Assembly: GCF_024582815.1 (NCBI RefSeq)
Contig: NZ_CP102099.1
Coordinates: 2,914,001-2,978,000, forward strand
DNA: 64,000 bases
Direction of reading: 5' to 3'
DNA from: Acinetobacter colistiniresistens
Lineage (GTDB): Bacteria > Pseudomonadota > Gammaproteobacteria > Pseudomonadales > Moraxellaceae
Positions 26,930-36,401 of the stretch are shown here, one piece after another. A program made the position numbers and the translations under genes. Below the pieces are notes generated by a model. It worked only from the letters and a program-made list of their open reading frames with translations. It did no database searches and had not been told where the DNA came from. Within the stretch, counting starts at the first letter, position 1, and the number at the start of each line of letters is the position of its first letter.

Positions 26930-27835
26930 ATGAAGAAAGTTTTTATTTTAATAACCCTGCTGTTTTCTACCACACTTAGTGGCTGTAATGACGATTCAAA
27001 AATGGATAGTGAACCACAAACCACCAATCATCCCCAACAGCAGCAACTGGAGCAAAATAAAGCGCTTGTTAAAACCTTCTATGAAGGTGTATTTGTAGCT
27101 AAAAAGGTAAAAGAATTCTCGGATCGTTATATTTCCGAAAATTATATTCAGCACAATCCCTACTTGCCAGACGGACGACAAGCATTTGTCGACTTTTTTG
27201 AGAAAGAACTTGCTGATCATCCTGATGCGGCATACAGCATTGAACGCATAATTGCAGAAGATGATCTTGTACTCTTACATGTAAGAAGCAAACTCAATAC
27301 AGAGGTCGCCACCAATGCAGGAGTTGATCTTTTTCGCATCGCGAATGGCGTTATTGTTGAACATTGGGATACGAATCAGGATGTACCTGAAAATGAACGC
27401 ACAGCAGCCAATCCAGAGATCATGTTCAATGGGAATAAGAACCATGCGACTTCTCCGGCACACACTAGTGAGAATAAGGCATTAGTCACTACATTTGTTA
27501 AAGGTGCATTTGAACAACATAAGGTCAGAGAGTTTTCTGAACGCTATCTCGCAGATCACTACATTCAACATAATCCTTGGATTGAAAATGGTAGAGAGCC
27601 TTTTATTTCCTTCTTTGAACAGCTCTTCCAAGCTGACCCCGCTGCCAAGTATGAAATTAAACGCGTGATTGCGGAAGGAGATCTGGTTGCAGTCCAACTG
27701 CGCAGCAAATTGAGCAATGAACCTGAAAATGCGGGCTTTGATATTTTCCGAGTAGAGAATGCTAAGATCGTAGAGCATTGGGATGTCAATCAGGCTGTTC
27801 CAGAAAACAGTGCAAATAGCAATACCATGTTCTAG
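26930..27835 (+). CDS. Lipoprotein with two tandem NTF2/SnoaL-like domains
   Basis: Starts at ATG 26930; the frame extends upstream to 26879 without support. A lipobox (TTLSGC) predicts a lipidated Cys near residue 19. Two homologous domains follow, each opening ENKALV-TF and carrying YIQHNP, then FF-(8-10)-IERIIAE or IKRVIAE, then VEHWD-NQ-VPE. Single-domain relatives are common SnoaL-like proteins; the duplication within one polypeptide is less usual. Role unknown, possibly ligand binding at the envelope. Confidence 0.8.
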   Translation: MKKVFILITLLFSTTLSGCNDDSKMDSEPQTTNHPQQQQLEQNKALVKTFYEGVFVAKKVKEFSDRYISENYIQHNPYLPDGRQAFVDFFEKELADHPDAAYSIERIIAEDDLVLLHVRSKLNTEVATNAGVDLFRIANGVIVEHWDTNQDVPENERTAANPEIMFNGNKNHATSPAHTSENKALVTTFVKGAFEQHKVREFSERYLADHYIQHNPWIENGREPFISFFEQLFQADPAAKYEIKRVIAEGDLVAVQLRSKLSNEPENAGFDIFRVENAKIVEHWDVNQAVPENSANSNTMF

Positions 27836-27872
27836 ACTGATCAAATCTAGTTGAAGACCGATGTGATTAAAT

Positions 27873-27897
27873 AAGGCCCATATTATCTGGGCTTTTT
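27873..27897 (+). terminator. Terminator after the NTF2-like lipoprotein
   Basis: AAGGCCCA pairs with TGGGC-TTTTT across a seven-base loop. Confidence 0.7.
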
Positions 27898-28064
27898 AGG
27901 TTTCATCCGCAGGAATTAAATCATAATAATTCATCCTGACCACTTTACTATCAAGCCATTCAGTTCAACGATAGATTTATTTGAAGATTCCTCTTTTTTC
28001 TATATCGGTTTATATCGAGGTATGAAAAAATAATCAGCTTTATTGAAATTATTTTTTGAGATAT

Positions 28065-29261
28065 ATGAGCTCTCCCGCACATCGCTATTCCCTATTCCTC
28101 GTTATTTTTTCCCTTGCTGTAGGTAGTTTCTGTATTGGCACCACTGAGTTTGTAGCGATGGGGCTAATTCAGGAAATCGCCACTGATCTAAATGTCAGTG
28201 TGCCGCATGCAGGTTATTTCATCAGCGCCTATGCCCTCGGTGTTATGGTCGGTGCACCAATTATTGCGATCTTAGGGGCCAAAGTACCACGTAAAACGCT
28301 CTTGCTCAGCTTGATGCTTTTTTATGGCTTGGCCAATGCAGCGACGGCTTTTGCAACAACACCAGAAGCCATGCTGCTGTCTCGCTTTATTGCAGGTTTT
28401 CCACACGGGGCTTACTTTGGCGTAGCCGCCTTGGTTGCGGCTGAACTGGCGGGTAAACAACGCCGTGCCACCGCAATTGCACAGGTGATGATGGGACTCA
28501 CCATTGCCAATGTGATTGGGGTACCAATTGCCACATGGTTGGGGCAACAATTTGGCTGGAAATCAGGCTTTGAATTTTCTGCGGTCATTGCCTTTATTAC
28601 CCTAATCGGTGTCAGTTTATTTGTTCCCAATATTCCACTGCAAAAAAGCGCCAGTATTAAAGCCGAATTGGCAGGCCTTAAAAATATCAATATGTGGCTC
28701 ACTCTTGCCGTCGGCGCGATTGGCTTTGGCGGTATGTTCTCGGTATATAGCTATGTTTCACCGATTCTGACGGAATATACCCATGCCGATATTCGTGTGG
28801 TTCCCATCGCCCTTGCCATTTGGGGCATGGGTATGGTGATTGGTGGCTTGGTTGCTGGCTGGTTGGCAGATAAAAATCTGTTTAAAACCATTATCGGCAT
28901 CCTGATCAGTTCTGCACTCGCCTTTGTCGCTGCCAGCTTTATGATGTCTCATCTCTATACGGCAATTGCGGCCTTATTCCTGATTGGCTTTACGGTGATT
29001 GGCCTTGGTGGTGCTTTACAAACCCATCTCATGGATATCGCAGGTGATGCGCAAACCTTGGCTGCATCACTAAATCATTCTGCATTTAATTTGGCCAATG
29101 CACTCGGCGCCTTCTTGGGTGGTTGGGTACTCAGCCACAATATGGGCTGGTTAGCACCGATCTGGGTGGGTTTCGTATTAAGTTTGGGGGGCTTGGCGAT
29201 TTTATTGATTGCTTTGGCTTATGCCAAATACTCACAAAAAAATGGATCTGTTGTGTCTTAA
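28065..29261 (+). CDS. MFS exporter (AraJ / sugar-efflux / drug-resistance type)
   Basis: Twelve-helix major facilitator of about 398 residues (DHA1-like). The N-terminus has FCIGTTEFVAMGLIQEIATDL and PRKTLLL, typical of the AraJ/YdhP/arabinose-polymer efflux group, and RFIAGFPHGAYFGVAA in helix 4. Start at ATG 28065 with TTGAG upstream. The substrate cannot be inferred; the next genes are siderophore importers, but a functional link is speculation. Confidence 0.88.
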   Translation: MSSPAHRYSLFLVIFSLAVGSFCIGTTEFVAMGLIQEIATDLNVSVPHAGYFISAYALGVMVGAPIIAILGAKVPRKTLLLSLMLFYGLANAATAFATTPEAMLLSRFIAGFPHGAYFGVAALVAAELAGKQRRATAIAQVMMGLTIANVIGVPIATWLGQQFGWKSGFEFSAVIAFITLIGVSLFVPNIPLQKSASIKAELAGLKNINMWLTLAVGAIGFGGMFSVYSYVSPILTEYTHADIRVVPIALAIWGMGMVIGGLVAGWLADKNLFKTIIGILISSALAFVAASFMMSHLYTAIAALFLIGFTVIGLGGALQTHLMDIAGDAQTLAASLNHSAFNLANALGAFLGGWVLSHNMGWLAPIWVGFVLSLGGLAILLIALAYAKYSQKNGSVVS

Positions 29262-29290
29262 AGGCAAATCATAAAAGAACGATACAGAGA

Positions 29291-29318
29291 AAACCCGAAA
29301 ATCAAACTTCGGGTTTTT
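29291..29318. terminator. Bidirectional terminator between MFS and siderophore ABC genes
   Basis: AAACCCGAA (29291-29299) pairs with TTCGGGTTT (29308-29316), then T. Confidence 0.88.
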
Positions 29319-29343
29319 ATTCTAAAATCATCCAGCTGAGTCT

Positions 29344-30297
29344 TTATTTCACCGCATCTGCCACTTCTTTTAACATGGCCTTCATGCCATCCAAGCCATT
29401 ATTCATCAAGTACCAGTTACTTGAATCCAGATAGACGATATTGCCATTTTGCGCCGCTTTGGTTTGATTGATAATCTTGTTATTCAAGACCTGCTTGGCA
29501 CCTTGCTGATTTTCAGTAATCGCAGCGCCACGGTCAATCACAAACAAATAGTCAGGATTTTTCTGAGCAATAAATTCATGTGACACTGCCATACCATGCA
29601 AGCCGACTTTGATCGAGGGATCGGCTGGGGTAAAACCATATAGATTATGGATATTACCAAAGCGTGAGCCTGGCCCATACGCTGCAATCTTGCTGTTATT
29701 CACCAAGATCACCAACGCTGTTTTCCCTTTGGTTTTGGCTTTTAAGGCGGCAATCTCTTTTTCTAGCGTTTGCAATTGCTGCTCAGCATCCTGTTTTTTG
29801 CCGACCATTTCTGCAATATTCAGGGTCTGCTGCTTAAATGAGTTGAACTGATCGTTATAGTCCACATCGACAAAATAAGTCGGTGCAATCTGTTTGATCT
29901 GATTCACCAGATTTTCCATCCGTCCACTCATCAAAATCAACTCAGGTTGACTGGCTGCAATTTTTTCCAGATTTGGCTCTTTGACTGTGCCGACATCCAG
30001 ATATTTGCCATCACTATAGTTTTGTAGCACTTTCGGTAATGGTGTGCCTTTCGGCAATGCCACCACTTTATCATCTGCGCCCAAAGCATGAATGGTATTC
30101 AACGCACTGGTATCCAATACCGCAATTCGAGACACGTTTGCAGGAATCGTGATCTGACCCGACTTACTTTCAAAGCTAAGCGTGTCATGTGTAGCAGTCG
30201 TATTCCCTTCCTGTGTTGCAGAAGGTGTGTTGGAATTACCACATGCAGCCAGCACCACACTCAGCATCATGACTGGCAATGTTTTTTTGAAAAGCAT
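29344..30297 (-). CDS. Siderophore ABC transporter, substrate-binding lipoprotein (FatB/CeuE type)
   Basis: 317 residues with lipobox VLAAC and a helical-backbone periplasmic binding fold. Typical family stretches: RIAVLDTSALNTIHALGADDKVVALPKG, LEKIAASQPELILMSGR, SRFGNIHNLYGFTPAD and NPDYLFVIDRGAAI, which most resemble FatB/VctP/CeuE-type catecholate binders. Last gene of the four-gene importer operon (permease, permease, ATPase, binding protein). No outer-membrane receptor is adjacent. Confidence 0.87.
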   Translation of the reverse strand: MLFKKTLPVMMLSVVLAACGNSNTPSATQEGNTTATHDTLSFESKSGQITIPANVSRIAVLDTSALNTIHALGADDKVVALPKGTPLPKVLQNYSDGKYLDVGTVKEPNLEKIAASQPELILMSGRMENLVNQIKQIAPTYFVDVDYNDQFNSFKQQTLNIAEMVGKKQDAEQQLQTLEKEIAALKAKTKGKTALVILVNNSKIAAYGPGSRFGNIHNLYGFTPADPSIKVGLHGMAVSHEFIAQKNPDYLFVIDRGAAITENQQGAKQVLNNKIINQTKAAQNGNIVYLDSSNWYLMNNGLDGMKAMLKEVADAVK

Positions 30298-30306
30298 AAC
30301 GAACTC

Positions 30307-31071
30307 CTAACTAATGAAATACAAACCTAATTTATGTTGTTGAACCTGTTGGATCGGGATATGAAAATCAAAAATATCCTTGAGAATACGTTCATCCATC
30401 ATCTGCTGTGGATGACCTTGATAGACCAATTGCCCTGCTTTCATGGCAATGATGTGATCGGCATAGACCGAGGCAAAATTGATGTCATGAATCACTACAA
30501 TGATGGACTTGCCATGATTTTCAGCCAGATCCTTTAACACTTTCATAATCTGTGAAGAATGCTTCATATCCAGATTATTCAGAGGCTCATCCAACAAGAT
30601 ATAATCGGTGTCCTGTGCCAGAATCATGGCGATATATGCACGTTGGCGCTGCCCCCCCGACAATTCACTGAGTTGACGATGGCGTAATGCTTCTAAATCC
30701 ATATAGGCAATGCAGCGATCAATCATCTCACGATCTTCTGCGGTCAAGCGTCCTTGTGAATATGGGAAACGACCAAACGCCACCAAATCTTCAATGCTCA
30801 GCCGTAATTCGGTATGATTAGACTGTTTTAAAATCGCCAGCTTTTTCGCAATATCGGCACTTTTCATCTGCTGTAAGTCCTGTCCATCCAGCAACACTTG
30901 CCCTTGATCCGCCTCAATTAAACGGCTCATGATGGAAAGCACCGTACTTTTACCCGCACCATTCGGGCCAATAAAAGCCGTAAACTGGCCTTTTGTGATG
31001 CTCAGTGAAACATCCGTTACCACCTGCTGTTGCTGATAGCTTTTACTTAAATTCTTTAACTCTATTGCCAC
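30307..31071 (-). CDS. Siderophore ABC transporter ATPase
   Basis: 254 residues with Walker A GPNGAGKST, signature LSGGQRQRAYIA and Walker B YILLDEPLNNLD, followed by the switch His (VVIHDINFA). FepC-like. It overlaps the upstream permease by 10 bp and is followed 9 bp later by the binding protein, so the four genes form one operon. Confidence 0.93.
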   Translation of the reverse strand: MAIELKNLSKSYQQQQVVTDVSLSITKGQFTAFIGPNGAGKSTVLSIMSRLIEADQGQVLLDGQDLQQMKSADIAKKLAILKQSNHTELRLSIEDLVAFGRFPYSQGRLTAEDREMIDRCIAYMDLEALRHRQLSELSGGQRQRAYIAMILAQDTDYILLDEPLNNLDMKHSSQIMKVLKDLAENHGKSIIVVIHDINFASVYADHIIAMKAGQLVYQGHPQQMMDERILKDIFDFHIPIQQVQQHKLGLYFIS

Positions 31072-32018
31072 TTTTTATTTTCCTTCAGTAATATCCAGAA
31101 GAAATAAATTCCACCGACAAAGTTGATAATCACACTGAGCGTGGTTTTAAAATTCAATACATGCAGTACGATGAACTGCCCAATCATCAGACAAAGAATG
31201 CTGACCAAAATAATACCCAGCAGTAAAATATGATGCTGATGGGTCTTGAACAGCTCAAGGGTAATGTTAAGTACCAGTAAGCCAAGGAACATCATGGGGC
31301 CTGCCAAAGCAGTTGCTGAGGCCAGCGCCAAGACCACCAGAATCAATAACAAACGGCTGGTCTTGTCATAATCCAGTCCTAAATTCAGCGCATGATCACG
31401 TCCTAGCGCCATCACATTCAGCTTGTGGTAATGCTTTAAGCTATAAACCAGAATCGGCACAATGGTCAGCAGAGACAATCCAACCGTTTCCATTTTCACC
31501 ACATTAAAACTGGCAAAACCAGCATAAGCGGCGATCTGAAACTCATCAGGATCGAGCAAGACCTGAAAGAAAGTGGTCATATTGTCGAAAAAGGTTGAAA
31601 AAATCAGTCCCACCAACAACAGAAAGTAAATATTTTGCTGTGCCACTTTCTGGAAAATAAAGCGATACAGCAATAAGGCAAAAGTGACCATTAACAACAG
31701 GCTGATCAGATAATCCAAGACAAAGTTGAGTGACAGCAAAGTACTGGCACCAAAGAAATAAATCATCTTGGTCTTGGACAATTCATACAGCTTATCTAGT
31801 CCTAAAGCCTGTGGAGTCACCACCCGATTATTCACAATGGTATGAAAGACCAAAGTTGACACACCGACAGCGACACCTGCGACAATGATGGCCACAACAG
31901 TCTTCAAACGTAAACTTAAGGCATATTGCCATGCCACACCCAAATTCCAGCCCAGATATAAGGCAATGCTCAGCAGCATCAACAGAGCCAGAACAATCAG
32001 CTTGGTTTTGTTAGGCAT
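31062..32018 (-). CDS. Siderophore ABC transporter permease (FecCD family), second
   Basis: 318-residue permease with about nine hydrophobic segments. FecCD landmarks include VNNRVVTPQALGLDKLYEL, GRDHALNLGLDYDKT and GPMMFLGLLVLNI. It resembles the FatC/VctG-type half. It overlaps the preceding permease by 8 bp and the ATPase by 10 bp. Confidence 0.92.
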   Translation of the reverse strand: MPNKTKLIVLALLMLLSIALYLGWNLGVAWQYALSLRLKTVVAIIVAGVAVGVSTLVFHTIVNNRVVTPQALGLDKLYELSKTKMIYFFGASTLLSLNFVLDYLISLLLMVTFALLLYRFIFQKVAQQNIYFLLLVGLIFSTFFDNMTTFFQVLLDPDEFQIAAYAGFASFNVVKMETVGLSLLTIVPILVYSLKHYHKLNVMALGRDHALNLGLDYDKTSRLLLILVVLALASATALAGPMMFLGLLVLNITLELFKTHQHHILLLGIILVSILCLMIGQFIVLHVLNFKTTLSVIINFVGGIYFFWILLKENKKWQ

Positions 32019-32964
32019 AGCGATACCTCCTGAGCAATAACCACAGGAAAATCACGCTGCCGACCACGCCCATAATCAGACTTACAGACACTTCATAGGG
32101 ATAAATCACCACCCTGCCAAAAACATCACAAAGCAACACCAGCAAAGCACCCAATAATGCAGTATGCGAAAGCGTTCGACGAATATTGTCACCCAAATAC
32201 AAGCTCACGAGATTCGGTACAATCAATCCAAGAAAAGGAATTGCACCAACCGTCACAATCACCACACCTGTAATCACTGAGACGAGCAGCAAACCCAGAA
32301 ACAAGGTCTGCTTATAATTCAGTCCAAGATTAGTAGCAAAATCCTGCCCTAAGCCTGCCAAGACAAAACGATTGGCAAAGAGATAGATCAGAATCAAAAC
32401 AGGAACACTGAGATAGATCAGCTCATATTGGCCATTTAAAATGGTAGAAAAGTCACCCTGTAACCAACCTGCCAAGTTTTGTAATAAATCCATTTGCAAG
32501 GCGATAAAGGTGGTAAAAGCCGAGATAATACTGCCGAAAATCATCCCCACCAGTGGAACGAAGACTGTATCTCGATGCTTGAGGGTCGCCAGAATACTCA
32601 TAAATGCCATTGCCCCCATCAGTGTCACGGCAATCGCAAAGCCAGTTTTGACAAAGATTGAAGCGCTTGGCAGTAAGATAATCGAAACCAGTACCCCCAA
32701 ACGTGCGCAGTCATATAAACCTGCTGTGGTTGGAGAAACAAAACGGTTGCGGCTGAGTGACTGCATAATCAAGCCACAGACACTTAGACCCGCACCTGCG
32801 ACAATAATTGCCATGAGACGTGGTAAACGACTGGTCCAGAACAGTTGCCACTCTTGAAGATTACCAGCCCACAAGCCTGCAAGACTCATCTCACCGACAC
32901 CGACAAATAAGGAAATAAATGCCAAAGGAAGCAATAATAAAACGAGATAACGCCGCTTAATCAT
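32011..32964 (-). CDS. Siderophore ABC transporter permease (FecCD family), first
   Basis: 317-residue FecCD permease: TSRLPRLMAIIVAGAGLSVCGLIMQSLSRNRFVSPTTAGL and GQDFATNLGLNYKQT, then VTVGAIPFLGLIVPNL. First gene of the operon, of the FatD/VctD type. The upstream gap at 32965-33257 contains Fur-like sequence. Confidence 0.92.
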   Translation of the reverse strand: MIKRRYLVLLLLPLAFISLFVGVGEMSLAGLWAGNLQEWQLFWTSRLPRLMAIIVAGAGLSVCGLIMQSLSRNRFVSPTTAGLYDCARLGVLVSIILLPSASIFVKTGFAIAVTLMGAMAFMSILATLKHRDTVFVPLVGMIFGSIISAFTTFIALQMDLLQNLAGWLQGDFSTILNGQYELIYLSVPVLILIYLFANRFVLAGLGQDFATNLGLNYKQTLFLGLLLVSVITGVVIVTVGAIPFLGLIVPNLVSLYLGDNIRRTLSHTALLGALLVLLCDVFGRVVIYPYEVSVSLIMGVVGSVIFLWLLLRRYRYA

Positions 32965-33020
32965 GTTGGGAGAACTTCATAGGATGCGCAAACTTAAAAT
33001 AAGCTTAAAAAATACAAAAA

Positions 33021-33058
33021 AGATAATAAGAAACTATCACAAATGATAAAGATTATTG
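33021..33058. promoter_or_regulatory. Possible Fur sites upstream of siderophore ABC operon
   Basis: GATAATAAGAAACTATCA (33022-33039) and AAATGATAAAGATTATTGTT (33041-33060) are partial Fur-like inverted hexamers about 60-95 bp ahead of the first permease. Weaker than the boxes at 6336 and 15713. Confidence 0.45.
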
Positions 33059-33257
33059 TTAACTTTTTTTAAATGAAATATCATCGATGTGAAGTACGAC
33101 TTAATTCAGTCAACTTTCCATTCTTTATAAAAAAGCTCCAAACCTCAGCATAACTGCGATTTAGAGCCACATTGAATATCATCTGAGCAGAATGAATAAC
33201 GTTAAATCCCGAACTTATGCCCGATTGCTCGTCTACATTTTTATAATAAATTTCAAA

Positions 33258-34241
33258 TTATTCCGAAAGTTTTTCGCCACAATGCGGGCAAAAACGGTAC
33301 GGCTTCTTTTCCTGATCTTGATCTTCAAGTAACTTTTCTCTGACCAGTTGCATAATAATTTCATGAGTTTGCTCTTTAGGCAAACCCACCTTTTTCCGAA
33401 TCCGTTCAACTTCCACTTGATCATGCAGTAAATCTAAACCTTTGGCCTGTAACGCTTCGCGGAATTCCTGTTCTAGTCTTTGGTTACGCATATTTAATTC
33501 GTTGGCAAGCCCCGAAGCCAGAATACCCGCCGGTAAAGCCGCAATACCGACACCCAGAATGGTAATAAATGCACCCAGTATCCGACCTAAATTAGTGACA
33601 GGAGTAACATCGCCATAACCGACGGTGGTTAAAGTGACCACAGCCCACCACATGGATTGTGGTATCGAACTAAATGCTTCGGGCTGAGCTTTATTTTCAA
33701 CCACATAAATTGCAGATGCGGTCATCACAATCATGATCACCAAGATAAAAATAACCGCTTGGAAAGAACCTTTTTCGCGTTGGATGACGCGCAATAAAAT
33801 TTGCAAGGAAACAAAATAACGAGTCAGTTTCAGTAACCGCACCAAGCGCAAGACCCGCAAGAAACGTAAATCGATCGGAACAATGAAATTGAGATAGGCT
33901 GGTAAGATTGCCAATAAGTCGATAATTGCCCCACCACTTTTCATCCAGCGAATCCGCTGTTTCCAAGCCGCTTGTTGTGGTTCTTCCTCAACAATACTCC
34001 ACAGCCGCAGCAAATATTCCCCGCTAAAAATGATGATCGATAAATTTTCAAAGATATCGAAATAAGGCTTGTACAGCTTATAAAATTCATTGACAGATTC
34101 AAGTAAAACCGCCGCTACGTTGCCAATGATCAAGGCAATCAGCAGATAGTTTACGTAGGTACTGACCTTACTTTTATAGTCATCATTATGCAGATTGTTA
34201 TAAACAAAACGTCTTAACTGTTGCCATGAAAATTGAGTCAT
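33258..34241 (-). CDS. Kv-type voltage-gated potassium channel
   Basis: Six-helix tetrameric K+ channel. S4 carries regularly spaced arginines (RFLRVLRLVRLLKLTRYF), the selectivity filter is TTVGYGD, and S6 follows (GIAALPAGILASGL). The C-terminal cytoplasmic tail is helical and ends with CPHCGEKLSE, a single CxxC pair. ATG 34241 (MTQFSW) gives 327 residues and is my preferred start; ATG 34283 adds 14 residues. Neither has a strong ribosome-binding site. Confidence 0.9.
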   Translation of the reverse strand: MTQFSWQQLRRFVYNNLHNDDYKSKVSTYVNYLLIALIIGNVAAVLLESVNEFYKLYKPYFDIFENLSIIIFSGEYLLRLWSIVEEEPQQAAWKQRIRWMKSGGAIIDLLAILPAYLNFIVPIDLRFLRVLRLVRLLKLTRYFVSLQILLRVIQREKGSFQAVIFILVIMIVMTASAIYVVENKAQPEAFSSIPQSMWWAVVTLTTVGYGDVTPVTNLGRILGAFITILGVGIAALPAGILASGLANELNMRNQRLEQEFREALQAKGLDLLHDQVEVERIRKKVGLPKEQTHEIIMQLVREKLLEDQDQEKKPYRFCPHCGEKLSE

Positions 34242-34509
34242 ACCGTATTTTTTGTTCGATTCAGCAAGCTCAAAATGTAGCATGTTGCTTTCATATTTGA
34301 TAAGAAATTTTAACCCTAAGCTCCATTTCCCTCACAAAACGAAGCCATTTGCCAATTCATTGCCCTATATCACGCTGTTTCAACAAAACTCTCTTTGCAG
34401 TTTGACATTCGCTTCAACGATAATAAAAGCTTAGTGGTTATTTTCTTTAACGATTCATTCATAAAGAACTATAAATTTTATTAAACCCGTGACAACAAGG
34501 GGAATTTAC

Positions 34510-35967
34510 ATGGGATTTAAAGCTCTCCCGACGCTGATTTCTTTATTTATTGCATTCATCATCTGGTTTGTCATTCCGGTACCCGCTGGCGTTGATCCTG
34601 ATGCATGGCATTTACTGGCGATGTTTGTTGGTGTGATTGCTTCCATTATTGGTAAAGCCATGCCGATTGGTGCAATTGCAATTATTGCCATTACTTTGGT
34701 CGCCGTGACGGGTGTCACCAATGACAACCCAAGTGGCGCCATTCAAGATGCGCTTAGTAGTTTTGCCAACCCGCTGATCTGGTTGATCGGTATTTCGATC
34801 ATGATTTCTAAAGGTTTGCAAAAAACCGGATTGGGTGCACGCTTAGGCTATTTATTTATCGCGGTTTGGGGCAAGAAAACCATTGGTATCGGTTATAGCA
34901 TGGTGCTGTCTGAACTGATTCTTGCCCCTGTTACCCCAAGTAATACCGCACGTGGCGGCGGAATTATCCATCCGATTGTCCGTGCCATTTCGACCAGCTA
35001 TGACTCTGACCCAGCCAAAGACACCGAAGGTCGTATGGGGAAATACTTAGCTTTGGTGAACTACCAAGCCAACCCGATTACTTCTGCCATGTTTATTACC
35101 GCAACCGCCCCTAACCCCTTGGTGGTTGATCTGGTGGCAAAAGCAACCAACAGTCAGATTTCCTTGAGCTGGAGTACATGGGCACTGGCGATGTTATTAC
35201 CGGGTTTGCTTGCCTTGATCATCATGCCATTAATCATGTATTGGATGTATCCACCCGAAGTCAAAGAAACCCCGAATGCAGCTCAGTTTGCCAAAACCAA
35301 GTTAAAAGAAATGGGCCCTGTCAGCAAAAATGAAATCATTATGCTCGGCGTATTTGGTATCTTGCTGCTGTTATGGGCAGGCATCCCTGCCATGATTTTT
35401 GGTTCAGCTTGGGCGGTTGACCCAACCACAACTGCTTTTATTGGTTTGGGCTTGCTACTGATTACTGGCGTACTGACTTGGGAAGATATCCTGACGCAAA
35501 AAAGCGCATGGGATACCATCACTTGGTTTGCTGCCTTGGTGATGATGGCGACTTATTTAAATAAGCTCGGTTTAATCACGTGGTTCTCAGGTGTGTTAGA
35601 AACAGGGATTGGTCATTTAGGACTGAGCTGGATGCCGGCCTGTTTACTATTAATGCTCGCCTATCTGTATGCACATTATATGTTTGCCAGTACCACCGCA
35701 CATATCACGGCTATGTTTGCCGCCTTCTATACGGCTGGACTGGCATTAGGTGCACCACCGATGTTGTTTGCCTTAATGATGGCAGCAGCATCAAGCATCA
35801 TGATGACCTTAACCCATTATGCAACGGGTACATCACCTGTGGTATTCGGTTCAGGTTACACCACACTGGGTGAATGGTGGAAAGCTGGCTTTGTCATGAG
35901 TGTCGTCAATATCATCATCTTTGTGCTGATTGGCGGACTTTGGTGGAAAGTATTGGGTTATTGGTAG
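34510..35967 (+). CDS. DASS-family anion (dicarboxylate):sodium symporter
   Basis: Inner-membrane transporter of 485 residues in the divalent anion:Na+ symporter family (CitT/TtdT/YbhI branch). Two substrate-clamp motifs are visible: PVTPSNTARGGGI in the first half and TTAHITAMFAAF with ATGTSPVVFGSGY in the second. The start at ATG 34510 follows AAGGGG. Likely substrates are 2-oxoglutarate, malate, tartrate or similar; the exact one is not readable. Single gene with its own terminator. Confidence 0.9.
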   Translation: MGFKALPTLISLFIAFIIWFVIPVPAGVDPDAWHLLAMFVGVIASIIGKAMPIGAIAIIAITLVAVTGVTNDNPSGAIQDALSSFANPLIWLIGISIMISKGLQKTGLGARLGYLFIAVWGKKTIGIGYSMVLSELILAPVTPSNTARGGGIIHPIVRAISTSYDSDPAKDTEGRMGKYLALVNYQANPITSAMFITATAPNPLVVDLVAKATNSQISLSWSTWALAMLLPGLLALIIMPLIMYWMYPPEVKETPNAAQFAKTKLKEMGPVSKNEIIMLGVFGILLLLWAGIPAMIFGSAWAVDPTTTAFIGLGLLLITGVLTWEDILTQKSAWDTITWFAALVMMATYLNKLGLITWFSGVLETGIGHLGLSWMPACLLLMLAYLYAHYMFASTTAHITAMFAAFYTAGLALGAPPMLFALMMAAASSIMMTLTHYATGTSPVVFGSGYTTLGEWWKAGFVMSVVNIIIFVLIGGLWWKVLGYW

Positions 35968-35980
35968 GATGATTTAGCTT

Positions 35981-36009
35981 AAAAAAAGCCCCTTACAAAG
36001 GGGCTTTTT
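35981..36009. terminator. Terminator after DASS transporter
   Basis: AAAAAAAGCCCC pairs with (A)GGGGCTTTTT over a short loop; bidirectional. Confidence 0.93.
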
Positions 36010-36073
36010 CATGTAACTAATTTAAAGGATACTAGAAATATAAACCCAGACACCGAATAAAATGATATCAGCT

Positions 36074-36298
36074 TCATTCATTAGGCTTGATGTCATAAAC
36101 CCAGTTTCGTGCTTGCTGATCGGTTGTCGTTTCGCAGACATAGTAATCTTGATGCCACGAGTCTTGATGGAAGATTTCCTTTTTGTGGTAGCTGACTTGT
36201 TTGCCATTTTCGACACAGATAAAACTGTCACCTTGATCTTTCACAGCTGAACCGTTAAGAAATCCACCAATACATAAGAAGCGGGATTGTTTCGCCAT
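36074..36298 (-). CDS. Small hypothetical protein, 74 aa
   Basis: Unrecognised. The amino-acid composition looks like a real cytosolic protein (two Cys, several aromatics, no low-complexity runs). A GGAG lies about 13 bases upstream of the ATG, which is somewhat distant. It lies between the DASS terminator and the DUF262-HEPN cassette. Overlapping frames on the other strand are judged shadows. Confidence 0.55.
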   Translation of the reverse strand: MAKQSRFLCIGGFLNGSAVKDQGDSFICVENGKQVSYHKKEIFHQDSWHQDYYVCETTTDQQARNWVYDIKPNE

Positions 36299-36401
36299 TA
36301 ATTTCGATTAACTCCAAATAATTGAATGATAAAAAATAACTCAATTACATTTATGTCGAAAAAATTATAATTGCCATTAGTTAAGCCTTTTTATTTAAAA
36401 A

